Positions 1 through 7,937 of a DNA stretch of 21,234 bases are shown piece by piece; the first letter of the stretch is position 1, and every line of letters starts with the position of its first letter. The notes beneath the pieces were generated by a model. It saw nothing but the letters and a program-made list of their open reading frames with translations. It was not told where the DNA came from and did not search any database. A program made the position numbers and the translations under genes. The DNA is from Ignavibacteria bacterium (lineage in GTDB: Bacteria; Bacteroidota; Ignavibacteria; Kapaibacteriales; UBA4661), in NCBI GenBank assembly GCA_013298375.1, contig JAAFHM010000022.1, positions 1 through 21,234 on the forward strand, read 5' to 3'.

Positions 1-15
1 AAACTGTCAAAACCG

Positions 16-115
16 TCCACGAATCACACGAATCGACACGAATCAAGAACAATTTTTTTTTGAACAATAATCCGCTCAACCATTCTGATTCGTGAGGATT
101 CGTGCGATTCGTGGA
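16..115. repeat. Inverted repeat made of CACGAATC words
   Basis: Two 30-base arms at 16-45 and 86-115 are inverted copies of each other, matching at 27 of 30 positions by eye. Each arm contains three spaced copies of the word CACGAATC (or its complement GATTCGTG). The 40-base loop is AT-rich and includes a run of T. There is no open reading frame of note. The element sits beyond the 3' end of the minus-strand hydrolase, so it could fold in that transcript as a terminator or stabilising hairpin, but the word structure looks more like a dispersed non-coding repeat. The pairing is seen directly; the repeat-family reading is inference. Confidence 0.75.
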
Positions 116-138
116 TAATTTTTCGCTACATGATTCAG

Positions 139-726
139 TTACCGCGATTCCAGAAAACGCCACATTGCCCTGCGTACACGCCGCGAATAGGGCATAAATG
201 GGTGAAAGTGCAAGCCCACAGAATGTGTCTCCACGCCCTGCCACTGTGCGTTTGTTGCCGGGACAATCATCGTGTCAATCGGTGTGAAAATCGCTTGGCG
301 CGGGAGGTCGTGCAGAAGAGATTCCGTTTCGGCAAGTGCTTGCAAAAACGCACTTCCGGGACGCATATCGGCGCAGCCGGGAAAGAATCGGCGCGGCAGA
401 AAATATGCCATGATTGTTCCTTTGTGCGGGCTGCCGATGGTCATAAACCGCTCTACACGCTCTTGTCCGCCTAATACTTGAAGATAATGTCGCGCCACAA
501 TTCCACCCATGCTGAAGCCAACGAGGAAGCATTTTTCACCCACAGGAACGTTTGCCTCAATCACCTTCTGCAACTGTTTGGCAACCTCCGCAAGCGGGGC
601 GCGTCCGTCGGCGTGGTAGAAACTGGGGGCGTGAGCAATGAGCTGTTTTTTTCGGGCATCCCGCACCATCAGCGCGAAGACCCTTCCAGTGTTGAAAATG
701 CCGTGAACAAAGACAATATGAGGCAT
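139..726 (-). CDS. Small alpha/beta-fold serine hydrolase (lipase/PGAP1-like)
   Basis: The 195-residue product has the core of an alpha/beta hydrolase. It opens with a beta strand and oxyanion-type turn (VFVHGIF, residues 5-11), has the nucleophile elbow GFSMGG with Ser72, then GSPHKGT at 98-104, which is typical of triacylglycerol lipase and PGAP1-like esterases. A late Asp151 (TPIDTMIVP) and His173 or His175 can complete the triad. No signal peptide is visible, so it is probably cytoplasmic, and the substrate cannot be told. The frame stays open upstream to 885, but the added 53 residues look unlike the family and the fold begins at MPHIVF, so I chose ATG 726. No clear ribosome site precedes it. 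It is isolated, transcribed away from corA. Family call is firm; function is general. Confidence 0.75.
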   Translation of the reverse strand: MPHIVFVHGIFNTGRVFALMVRDARKKQLIAHAPSFYHADGRAPLAEVAKQLQKVIEANVPVGEKCFLVGFSMGGIVARHYLQVLGGQERVERFMTIGSPHKGTIMAYFLPRRFFPGCADMRPGSAFLQALAETESLLHDLPRQAIFTPIDTMIVPATNAQWQGVETHSVGLHFHPFMPYSRRVRRAMWRFLESR

Positions 727-887
727 ACGATGAAGGAATGAAGTGCGTTGGAAAGCGCGATTTGAAGCGAAAGATACGAAAGCCGAAGAAATTGGCAAAT
801 CAAACGTGGGAAATTCCGCATTTCTGGCGTATTTTTGGGCGTTCCGCTTCATAATTTTTCTGTCTTGCTCACACATCTTACGCATCA

Positions 888-995
888 GACCCTCACCCGA
901 CCCTCTCCCAGGGGGGAAGGGCTTCAGAACTGCCTTTTCATCATAACTAACCCTCGCCCTTTGGGAGAGGGTCTCGCGCAGCGAGGGGTGAGGGG
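888..995. repeat. GC-rich inverted repeat in the hydrolase-corA gap
   Basis: The 324-base gap 727-1050 between two divergent genes holds this element and nothing else I can identify. The left arm (888-916) reads GACCCTCACCCGACCCTCTC and on into a G run; the right arm (961-995) is an imperfect inverted copy, GGGAGAGGGT followed by AGGGGTGAGGGG, with an extra CTCGCGCAGCGAG hairpin inside it. CCCTCACCC/CCCTCTCCC repeats of this kind occur in intergenic DNA of many unrelated bacteria. It could form a strong hairpin on either strand. It lies about 55 bases before the corA start, so it could influence the corA leader. That effect is speculative. Confidence 0.7.
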
Positions 996-1050
996 CAATG
1001 CGAATATCGTGTAAGACGAGTTACTCACATTCATTCACCGCTCAACGTGC

Positions 1051-2091
1051 ATGGTAACGATCATCGGTCACAACAACGGCAAACTTAAACAATTAACGAT
1101 ACGCGAACTCTGTATTTTGCAGACCGACGCGGACTTTAAGGATTGGACAGTCTGGGTAGATATGACCAATCCGACCGAACAAGAAGAAGAAACCGTTTTG
1201 ATACAAATGTTTCTTTTTCACCATCTGGCAGTGGAAGATTGCCAGCGAGAGCGCGTCCAACCTGAAGAAGGCGACCACTTCCCGAAAGTGGAGGATTACA
1301 GCGATTATCTCTACGTGATTTTTAACCCTGTGGATATTCCTCTGGGGGCGCTGATTCACGCCAACGAGGACGGAGAGGAACCGCCGCTGAGTATCAATTT
1401 CCGCACCCGCCAACTGAACGCATTTTTGGGGGAAAATTTTATCGTGACGCACCATTACGAGCCATCGTCGGCAGTGGATTATACGATGCAGATGTGTTGG
1501 AAAAATCAAAGTATTTTGGGGCGTGGACCCGACTATCTTTTTCATATCATCATTGACCAAATCGTTGACCACTACACGCCCGTTATGGAATATTTCGACG
1601 ACGTGCTGGAAGAAGCAGAGAATCGCATTATGGCATCCGACAGTTCTGATCTTCTCGTGCAGATTCTCCGTTTGAAAAAATCTATGCAACGTTTTAAGCG
1701 CATTACGACGTATCAACGCGAGATTCTGAGCCGTTTGGCGCGTGGCGAGTTTGAATTGGTTTCGACCGAAGAAATGGTGTATTACCGAAACGTCCACGAC
1801 CACCTTGTTCGTATTGTCGATGTGTCCGAGTCCTACCGTGATATTATCAACGGACTGGTAGATGCACATCTTTCGGTTACGTCCAACCGGATGAATTCCA
1901 TTATGAAAGTGTTGACGATGTTATCCACGATTTTTCTTCCGATGACGCTTATCACAGGTGTTTATGGAATGAATTTCGACAATTTGCCGGAATTAAAATG
2001 GAAGTATGGATATTTTCTCGTGCTGGGGCTTTTGGTCTCTGTTGCAACCGGGATGATGATATTTTTCAAGAAAAAAGGGTGGTTGGACTAA
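1051..2091 (+). CDS. corA: CorA-family magnesium/cobalt channel
   Basis: The 346-residue product has the CorA architecture: a long acidic N-terminal cytoplasmic domain, a long helical stalk (roughly 160-285), then two C-terminal membrane helices (about 287-305 and 321-340) joined by the signature YGMNF loop with Gly306-Met307-Asn308. The family forms homopentamers in the inner membrane and admits Mg2+, and often Co2+ or Ni2+, with gating by bound Mg2+. The tail ends in basic residues (FFKKKGWLD), as usual. Length fits the family. ATG 1051 is the first start in frame after the repeat; no ribosome site is obvious. It is the first gene of a coupled unit: its TAA shares one base with the ATG of the amidase. 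The Asn of GMN, the selectivity residue, is intact. Confidence 0.95.
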   Translation: MVTIIGHNNGKLKQLTIRELCILQTDADFKDWTVWVDMTNPTEQEEETVLIQMFLFHHLAVEDCQRERVQPEEGDHFPKVEDYSDYLYVIFNPVDIPLGALIHANEDGEEPPLSINFRTRQLNAFLGENFIVTHHYEPSSAVDYTMQMCWKNQSILGRGPDYLFHIIIDQIVDHYTPVMEYFDDVLEEAENRIMASDSSDLLVQILRLKKSMQRFKRITTYQREILSRLARGEFELVSTEEMVYYRNVHDHLVRIVDVSESYRDIINGLVDAHLSVTSNRMNSIMKVLTMLSTIFLPMTLITGVYGMNFDNLPELKWKYGYFLVLGLLVSVATGMMIFFKKKGWLD

Positions 2092-3902
2092 TGGAGAGTT
2101 TGCGTTTCAAGGAAGTATCCGCCGAACAACAGTATTCTTGCCACAGACGAGAATACAGGAGGTTTCGGAGTCGATTTACTGTGTGGTTTGGACTGCTATT
2201 GTGGTATTTTGGCACTCTCGTTCCAACGAACACTCAAGCGCAATATTTTCCCGACGCATTACCCTTTCCCCAAGCCCATTTTGCTGTATATCTGGACGCA
2301 AAGCCCGCAAGAATACTCACGGTTGTCGAGCTTTCGGGGCGTTTGTATGCCGAACCGATTGCATTAGCAGACGCGCTTGATTGCGACCTTCGCGCAGAAG
2401 GAACGGTTGCAGTGCTACTTTTGCCAAGCCATGTTCTGGCATTTGCTGTGGATGCGCACTGCGTTGCGGTGCAGTCTGCCAACAGCGATACCGTGAGTTT
2501 GACGCAAATGCTGCATCCGGTGGCGTTACAATCAGGGCGAATCCTCCTGCCACTTGATGATATTCTGCGTTTATTGGCGGACAATGGCGTGTTTGAGGTG
2601 GATGAGCGCGATGCGGATATTTTTCTCAAAAGTTATGGTGAAACTGCCCCCAACACCGTTTCACAAGCACCTCCTGAGTCAATTCCTATGGGGCTTCCTC
2701 CGTCAAAATCTGCGCAATCATCCGCCGAACAACCATCTTCCGCACCGAAGCCTTTTCGCAAGCCAACACGCAATCTGTACATTCTGCCTAACGATGTAAA
2801 ACGTCGTGAAATGGACAGTCTGCCCGAAAAAACATCGTTAGCTCCTCTGCCAATTCTGCATCAACGGTTCGCTGTAAGCGCCCTCATTTCACGCTTTTTT
2901 GCCCAATCATCGTCAAAAAAGACCACCGAAAGCCACCATGCACAAAAGCCCGTCAAACCTTCGACGGGAGCTGCCTCATCATCCGCCACGCCGCATGGTG
3001 ACAACGATTTTACATCGGCAAAAAAAAAATGGGCATTGGATGTGATTGTTTTGGATGCCGGGCATGGCGGTAAGGATGCTGGTACTATCGGCTTTGGCAA
3101 AACGAAAGAAAAAGATGTGGCACTGGGCATTGTAAAAAAATTGGGTGCGTTGCTGAAAAAAGAACTTCCCGGAACAAAAATAATCTATACTCGCACCGAC
3201 GATACCTTTGTCGAACTCGACAGGCGCGGACAAATTGCAAACGAAAATGGCGGCAAACTCTTTATCAGTATTCACTGCAATTCCACACCCAAAAAGCCGA
3301 GCAAAGCGAATGGTTTCGAGGTCTATATCTTGCGTCCCGGCAGAAACGATGATGCGGTGCGGGTTGCAGAGATGGAGAACGCCGTCATCAAGTTAGAGGA
3401 CAACCCCAAGCGCTACAAACCGCTTACCGACGAGCAGTTTATCGTCGTCAGCATGGCGCAGAGCGCTTTTGTGAAGTATAGCGATATGGTGGCAGGGATG
3501 ATTAACGCTGAAGTAAAAAAATTGCGAGAAATCGGAACACGCGGCGTGAATCAGGCGGGTTTTCTGGTATTAGTGGGCGCTTCAATGCCGAATATGCTGA
3601 TTGAAACAGGCTTTTTGTCGAATAAAAAGGATGAAAAATTCTTGAAATCCGAGCGTGGGCAAACACAAATGGCATCGGCAATCTGCCGCGCCATCAAGGC
3701 GTATCGCGCCCGCTATGAAGCACAAATTAAAGGACAAGCAGCCTCCGGCACCACCACACCTCCGTCGCCAAAGCCTACGCCGTCCAAGCCTTCTGCCATC
3801 AAACGTAACGACAAAAATGTCGTCAAACAATCATCAACTTCTACAAGCCGCACTAAATCTCAGCCGTCGACTACATCTTCTTCCAAATCTTCCCACAAAT
3901 GA
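2091..3902 (+). CDS. Exported zinc N-acetylmuramoyl-L-alanine amidase (Amidase_3)
   Basis: This 603-residue protein should cleave the amide bond between MurNAc and L-Ala of peptidoglycan in the periplasm. The catalytic domain spans about 318-540 and shows the family's zinc site: DAGHGG with His325, Glu340 in TKEKDV, SIHCN with His395, and the catalytic Glu505 in LIETGF. A basic, unusually long N-terminus precedes a hydrophobic stretch (about 29-44) and a likely signal peptidase site after Ala50 (TQA-Q). Residues about 65-180 are beta-rich and resemble the copper-amine-oxidase-N-like domain often found before Amidase_3 domains. A Pro/Ser/Gln-rich linker (about 180-310) and a Lys/Ser/Thr/Pro-rich tail (about 545-603) flank the enzyme core. 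ATG 2091 overlaps the corA stop; the frame is open further upstream but only inside corA. The amidase call is strong; the N-domain call is moderate. Confidence 0.9.
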   Translation: MESLRFKEVSAEQQYSCHRREYRRFRSRFTVWFGLLLWYFGTLVPTNTQAQYFPDALPFPQAHFAVYLDAKPARILTVVELSGRLYAEPIALADALDCDLRAEGTVAVLLLPSHVLAFAVDAHCVAVQSANSDTVSLTQMLHPVALQSGRILLPLDDILRLLADNGVFEVDERDADIFLKSYGETAPNTVSQAPPESIPMGLPPSKSAQSSAEQPSSAPKPFRKPTRNLYILPNDVKRREMDSLPEKTSLAPLPILHQRFAVSALISRFFAQSSSKKTTESHHAQKPVKPSTGAASSSATPHGDNDFTSAKKKWALDVIVLDAGHGGKDAGTIGFGKTKEKDVALGIVKKLGALLKKELPGTKIIYTRTDDTFVELDRRGQIANENGGKLFISIHCNSTPKKPSKANGFEVYILRPGRNDDAVRVAEMENAVIKLEDNPKRYKPLTDEQFIVVSMAQSAFVKYSDMVAGMINAEVKKLREIGTRGVNQAGFLVLVGASMPNMLIETGFLSNKKDEKFLKSERGQTQMASAICRAIKAYRARYEAQIKGQAASGTTTPPSPKPTPSKPSAIKRNDKNVVKQSSTSTSRTKSQPSTTSSSKSSHK

Positions 3903-4903
3903 ATCCGATGATTCTGCCCCTTCTTCCCCTGAAAGTCGCATCCCGCCGTCATTCTGTATTTTTGGCACAGATGGCTTCTGTGTGTGGCGCTTTACTACTG
4001 GCTGTTTTCGTCATTATTGCGTGGAAACCCCACCCCGCCGTTGCGCAGCAAATGGTATCGCAGGAACTTTCGGTTTTGCGCGTCAATACCCTTCTTTGGA
4101 AAATTGACGGTAAGGGGTTGAAAGCGCCATCATACCTTTTTGGTACGATTCATTTGATTTGCGAAGAGGACGTTGTGATAAGCAAAGCGACGCGACGCGC
4201 CTTTGCCGCCACACGACAACTTGCAATGGAAATTGACATGGGCAATGCTGGTGAAACAGATATGTTGGGTATGTTGGACAAAGGCGCAATGATGCGGGGC
4301 GATACGACGCTGGAAATGCTCTTGGACACAGCAGATATGGGCTTGATAACGAGCTTTTTTCAAGACTCGTTGGGAATGCCATTCATGCCGCCGATGAACC
4401 GCATAAAACCAATGTTTCTCAGCACAATGCTTCTGCAAGGCGAACAGGATTGCGAACAAACCTCCTACGAAGAAGAATTTGTCGCGCTGGCACGGCGACA
4501 AAAGAAGCCAACGCTTGGCATTGAGACGACAGAGCAGCAGTTAGCGCTTTTTGATTATTTGTCCTACAAAGAGCAAGCAGCAATGCTGGTGAGCGACCTC
4601 AAAAGCAGTATGACCCCAATGGCGGCGAGCGGTAGTGCGCCGGATATGACATTGCAAAGCGTGACCGAACTTTACAAACAGGGAAAAATTACGGAGTTAT
4701 TGGAAACGCTGCGTTCCGAAGAGGCGAGCGCTTTTGAAGATGTATTGCTCAATAACCGTAATCGTGCATGGATACCGATTATTGAGGCGATGATACAAAA
4801 AAAAGCGACGTTTATTGCGGTTGGCGCTGGGCATCTTGCCGGAGAGCAAGGCGTTGTCCATCTATTACGAAAGCAAGGCTATAGGCTTACACCGATGAAA
4901 TGA
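3899..4903 (+). CDS. Exported TraB/GumN-family protein
   Basis: The 334-residue product shows the TraB/GumN family pattern: LWKI then SYLFGTIHL with Gly82-Thr83-Ile84-His85, an acidic MEID segment after it, the NNRNRAWIP stretch, and the C-terminal FIAVGAGHLAGEQGV motif followed by LLRKQGY. The two conserved GxxH/GAGH elements are also shared with Tiki-type metalloproteases, so a metal-dependent hydrolase role is plausible; the bacterial members are mostly uncharacterised. A hydrophobic segment (about 26-42) ending in AVA-QQ (cleavage after Ala49) suggests export or membrane anchoring. The start overlaps the amidase stop as ATGA, which argues for translational coupling, and no separate ribosome site is seen. 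The neighbourhood suggests a cell-envelope role, but the exact function is unknown. Confidence 0.85.
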   Translation: MNPMILPLLPLKVASRRHSVFLAQMASVCGALLLAVFVIIAWKPHPAVAQQMVSQELSVLRVNTLLWKIDGKGLKAPSYLFGTIHLICEEDVVISKATRRAFAATRQLAMEIDMGNAGETDMLGMLDKGAMMRGDTTLEMLLDTADMGLITSFFQDSLGMPFMPPMNRIKPMFLSTMLLQGEQDCEQTSYEEEFVALARRQKKPTLGIETTEQQLALFDYLSYKEQAAMLVSDLKSSMTPMAASGSAPDMTLQSVTELYKQGKITELLETLRSEEASAFEDVLLNNRNRAWIPIIEAMIQKKATFIAVGAGHLAGEQGVVHLLRKQGYRLTPMK

Positions 4904-5291
4904 GAGATAAAAATGATTTTTGCCAGAGATTTGGAAATAAAATAAGAATAGTGTAGCTTGGGTTTATGCGGGCTGAATCGCTTCAGCACAAACATTGAGA
5001 GCGGTGCATGAAAAAGCAGATAAAATAATCTTCTTGCAAAAAATTCTCATTGCCTGTATATTACGTGGCATTTACCGTCAGTGGTCTAAAGCAATAAGAT
5101 TCTGTCTTGTCTCAGTGACGAAATAACACGTTTTTTATCCGCATTGATGCTCTGGGTGAGCCATTGTTTTCGCAACGTCTCGGGGCTTGTTTTCGGATTG
5201 AGTTTTGCTTGTATCGCCTAATCGTCAGCATATCAACATAGTTCATAATTCGTAAAAAAAATCATTCTTCACTTTTTAGGAGTTTGTACCA
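4904..5291 (+). other. 388-base intergenic leader before the orphan membrane protein gene
   Basis: No open frame of useful length and no RNA gene are recognisable here. The gap separates the TraB/GumN gene from the next gene on the same strand and is long for this compact region, so it most likely contains the promoter and a long 5' leader. A sigma-70-like pair is noted separately. An AGGAG ribosome site lies at 5278-5282, nine bases before the ATG at 5292. I see no clear terminator for the upstream unit and no repeat of the kinds found elsewhere in the window. Confidence 0.5.
5034..5063 (+). promoter_or_regulatory. Possible sigma-70-type promoter
   Basis: TTGCAA at 5034-5039 and TATATT at 5058-5063 are separated by 18 bases, which is close to a housekeeping -35/-10 pair. 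It points toward the orphan membrane protein gene and would give a leader of roughly 220 bases. It is a match by eye in AT-rich DNA, so chance is a real alternative. If the organism uses a Bacteroidetes-type sigma factor, the consensus would differ. Confidence 0.3.
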
Positions 5292-6965
5292 ATGAGTTCT
5301 CATGGTTCACAATACAAACCGTCGATAGTCCATTATGGCTTGTTTATTTTCGTGGTCGCGTCAATTATGATTTCGTTCCACTATTTTGCTACGCCTTCGA
5401 TTATTCGCGGCTTTTTGCTTTCGCAGTTTCACCCGGAAGATGAAAAAGAAACATTGGTGAAATTTAAAGATGGTGTTGTGGCAACGGCAAAGTACGAAGA
5501 GGATAAAACAAGCGGCGACCGCTTTCTTGTCGAAATACACGAAGAAGGCGGCGAAAAAGTGAAGAAGCGTATTCCGCTCCGCCACACTAAAGGCGATTTC
5601 ATGTACTATGCGGACGTTCCGATTAACGGGGAACTTATCAATAAGGAATTTATTTTTGACTTTGATGGTTTTTCGACCCGCGAGGAAAAAATCACCGTGC
5701 CAAAGATTGATCCCGTAACGAAGCAACCAGAGAAAAATGAAGAAGGTAAAATTCTTCAAACGCAAGTTGAAAAAGACGGATACGGCAAAAAAACTGGCGA
5801 GTGGTATGTGAAGTGTCCAAAACTTGGCGAAGAAGCTATCATGTTGGAAAGCTGGGGCTTCAGTATTCTCGCCTTCGACTGTGGTATGCTCCTTGGCATG
5901 ATTTTGACGATGATGCTGCCGCCAAGCCTTGGATATATTTCGCAAAAGTTTGAACGCGAAATGGCAAATACCAAAACAAAAATCCGCCTCAATACGGGCT
6001 TCAACAAAGAAACTGTTGAAATTATCGCTCTGCGCGACAGTGATTTCGAGAAGTTTTACAACGACAACCCGAACTTTATTAAACAGATTTTCGCCAAAGT
6101 CTGGGCGCGAACGCAGCCCGACCACGAAATTGCTGCCGTCAAGCAGCAAGGTTCTTCGATGGCAAACGTCATGGCTGCCTTCCGTAATGCTTTCGATGCG
6201 GAAGTGCAAGTGGGCGGTATTCTCGGCTTCCGTAATGAAACGATGTACGGACGTATCCAAGAATCCTACTCAGAAGCTGTTATGACGGAGATTGAGAACT
6301 TGAAAGCTGCACAAGATTGGCAAAAAGCGCGTTGGAAAATCATGCCGGCGCTCCGCCTCTACATGGCGCACCACTTCACCGAGCGTTATGCAAACAACGT
6401 AACGGGCTTTGCTTACGGTGGCGCTGCAATCCTTATTATCGTCGTTGGTATTCGTGGTTTGAAGTTTATTCCGGCTGCGCGTCCTTCGGTGATGTTGTGG
6501 GCTATTTTGCTTGAGTTCACGCTTCTGGCGCTGATGGCAGTCTCGCTGTTCTATACTGAAGAAGAAGAACGTATGGACAAGATGCTCAAGAAAATGGAAG
6601 ATTCCGGCAAGAGCCAGCTTTCATCTCTCAAAGGTATGGCAGAGGACATGACGCGCGTAGCGGCAGGTCTTGGCGAAGAAGGCTTGGGCGTGGCGATGAA
6701 GCAAATGTCAACCGACATGGGCAAAATTGCAAAAACTCTCGCCGACGATATGATGGCAGATGCTATCCGCTCTCGCGTGGAAGAAGCCGTAGAGCGCCAC
6801 TTGGCAAACGAGGAAGACATCAAAGCGGCAGTCAAAGAAGCATTGCCTGACGTTATCATTAACGCTCTCCGCAATGGTACGGGCGGCGGAAGCCGACAAA
6901 TTGAGGAGTCCAGTTCCAGCGAAATTGATATTGATGCAATTTTGGCTGCTTCCGGTCAAGAGTAA
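5292..6965 (+). CDS. Uncharacterised membrane protein with a helical C-terminus
   Basis: I do not recognise this 557-residue protein. It has a first membrane helix at about 14-34, then a charged, beta-looking region (about 40-185) rich in Lys and Glu. A second hydrophobic helix lies at about 190-216 (with CGMLLGMILTMML). A long mostly helical region follows (about 218-370), then a pair of membrane helices at about 374-394 and 401-424. The C-terminal 130 residues are strongly acidic/amphipathic and look helical, with Met-rich repeats such as EDMTRVAAG and TDMGKIAKT, ending in a Ser/Glu/Asp-rich tail. With four helices both ends would lie on the same side, probably the cytoplasm, and the Lys/Glu-rich region would be periplasmic. 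It has the best ribosome site in this half of the window and a strong terminator, so it appears to be a monocistronic, well-expressed gene. No enzymatic motif is visible. Confidence 0.85.
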   Translation: MSSHGSQYKPSIVHYGLFIFVVASIMISFHYFATPSIIRGFLLSQFHPEDEKETLVKFKDGVVATAKYEEDKTSGDRFLVEIHEEGGEKVKKRIPLRHTKGDFMYYADVPINGELINKEFIFDFDGFSTREEKITVPKIDPVTKQPEKNEEGKILQTQVEKDGYGKKTGEWYVKCPKLGEEAIMLESWGFSILAFDCGMLLGMILTMMLPPSLGYISQKFEREMANTKTKIRLNTGFNKETVEIIALRDSDFEKFYNDNPNFIKQIFAKVWARTQPDHEIAAVKQQGSSMANVMAAFRNAFDAEVQVGGILGFRNETMYGRIQESYSEAVMTEIENLKAAQDWQKARWKIMPALRLYMAHHFTERYANNVTGFAYGGAAILIIVVGIRGLKFIPAARPSVMLWAILLEFTLLALMAVSLFYTEEEERMDKMLKKMEDSGKSQLSSLKGMAEDMTRVAAGLGEEGLGVAMKQMSTDMGKIAKTLADDMMADAIRSRVEEAVERHLANEEDIKAAVKEALPDVIINALRNGTGGGSRQIEESSSSEIDIDAILAASGQE

Positions 6966-6994
6966 TCACCATCATCGCTCCGACACAGATTATC

Positions 6995-7037
6995 CAAAAG
7001 GCGCTCAAAACTTGTTTTTAAGCGCCTTTTGACGTTT
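6995..7037 (+). terminator. Rho-independent terminator after the orphan membrane protein
   Basis: CAAAAGGCGCT at 6995-7005 pairs perfectly with AGCGCCTTTTG at 7021-7031, and the inner AAAAC/GTTTT can extend the stem. The T run in ACGTTTTTG follows at once. It starts 30 bases after the stop codon. The symmetry and the A/T flanks could also let it act on the other strand. Confidence 0.85.
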
Positions 7038-7101
7038 TTGAGGTATGGGAAATATACCCCCGAATAATTACGATTCTATCACCTTTGACAACTATTTTAT
7101 C

Positions 7102-7908
7102 ATGAATTTCTCTCATAAAACCGTTTGGATAACAGGCGCATCTTCGGGTATTGGCGAGGCGCTTGTTTACGCTTTTGCGCAGCAAGGCGCAAATATTATC
7201 CTTTCGGCTCGCCGCCAAAGCGAACTGGAGCGCGTCAAGCACGAGTGTATGCGCCGTGCAGCCGTTCCCGATGAACGCTTCTTTATTCTCCCGCTCGACC
7301 TTGCCGATGGCGCTTCGCTTCCCGGCAAAACCGCACAGGCGCTTGCATGGAAGGGTTCGGTGGATGTGATGTTGCATAATGGCGGCGTTTCGCAGCGCTC
7401 CTTGGTTAAAGATACAACGTTGGAGGTGGATAGGCGGATTATGGAGGTGGATTACTTCGGCACTGTTGCGCTTACCAAGGCACTTCTGCCTTCATTTCTG
7501 GCACGAAAAGCGGGACATTTTGTTGTTGTGTCGAGTTTGGTAGGAATGTTCGGTACACCGATGCGCTCCAGCTATTCCGCCGCAAAACACGCACTACACG
7601 GCTTTTTCGATGCACTCCGCGCCGAGACGCATGGCGACGGACTTTCGGTGACGATGATCTGCCCGGGATTTATCAAAACACAAGTTTCTGTCAATGCACT
7701 TACAGGCGACGGTTCGGCACAACTTCTGATGGACGATGCACAGGCAAACGGCATGGATGCTGATGTGTGCGCACGGCGTATTGTGGAAGCCGTTACAGCG
7801 AAAAAATTGGAAGTGTATATCGGTGGACGCGAAACACTGGGTGTTTACTTGAAGCGCTTTGTTCCAACGATCTTTGCAGGGATTTTGCGCCGTGCAAAGG
7901 TAACGTAA
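7102..7908 (+). CDS. Short-chain dehydrogenase/reductase (SDR)
   Basis: The 268-residue product is a classical SDR. The nucleotide-binding TGASSGIG is at residues 11-18, and SARR at 35-38 just after the second strand favours NADP(H). HNGG at 92-95 takes the place of the usual NNAG. Ser145, Tyr158 and Lys162 form the catalytic set (SSLVG and YSAAK, with the canonical 13-residue Ser-Tyr spacing), followed by ICPGFIKT. The NGGxSQRS stretch resembles DHRS7-like members, but the substrate is unknown. I chose ATG 7102 because the fold starts eight residues later; an upstream in-frame ATG at 7045 would only add 19 residues with no domain character. The gene follows the terminator of its neighbour and converges on the PBP gene with a 29-base gap. 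Confidence 0.9.
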   Translation: MNFSHKTVWITGASSGIGEALVYAFAQQGANIILSARRQSELERVKHECMRRAAVPDERFFILPLDLADGASLPGKTAQALAWKGSVDVMLHNGGVSQRSLVKDTTLEVDRRIMEVDYFGTVALTKALLPSFLARKAGHFVVVSSLVGMFGTPMRSSYSAAKHALHGFFDALRAETHGDGLSVTMICPGFIKTQVSVNALTGDGSAQLLMDDAQANGMDADVCARRIVEAVTAKKLEVYIGGRETLGVYLKRFVPTIFAGILRRAKVT

Positions 7909-7937
7909 GGAATGATGAGAATTCTAGCGCATCACTC

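Noticed and set aside
16..115. Short CRISPR-like array
   Set aside because: The words are eight bases, spaced by one or two bases, and inverted halfway; there are no spacers and no cas genes.
727..885. Longer N-terminus for the minus-strand hydrolase
   Set aside because: The extra 53 residues lack hydrolase-like sequence; the fold's first strand begins right at the internal Met at 726.
1093..1869. Long minus-strand frame opposite corA (258 codons)
   Set aside because: It is antisense to a well-supported CorA gene, has no recognisable motif, and is a codon-structure shadow.
5361..6260. 299-codon minus-strand frame opposite the orphan membrane protein
   Set aside because: The plus strand has a ribosome site, leader and terminator and membrane topology; the minus frame is rich in Phe, His and Cys as expected for an antisense shadow.
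7045..7101. Upstream ATG as SDR start
   Set aside because: It follows almost directly on the terminator T run and adds residues without family character; ATG 7102 is close to the first strand as in other SDRs.
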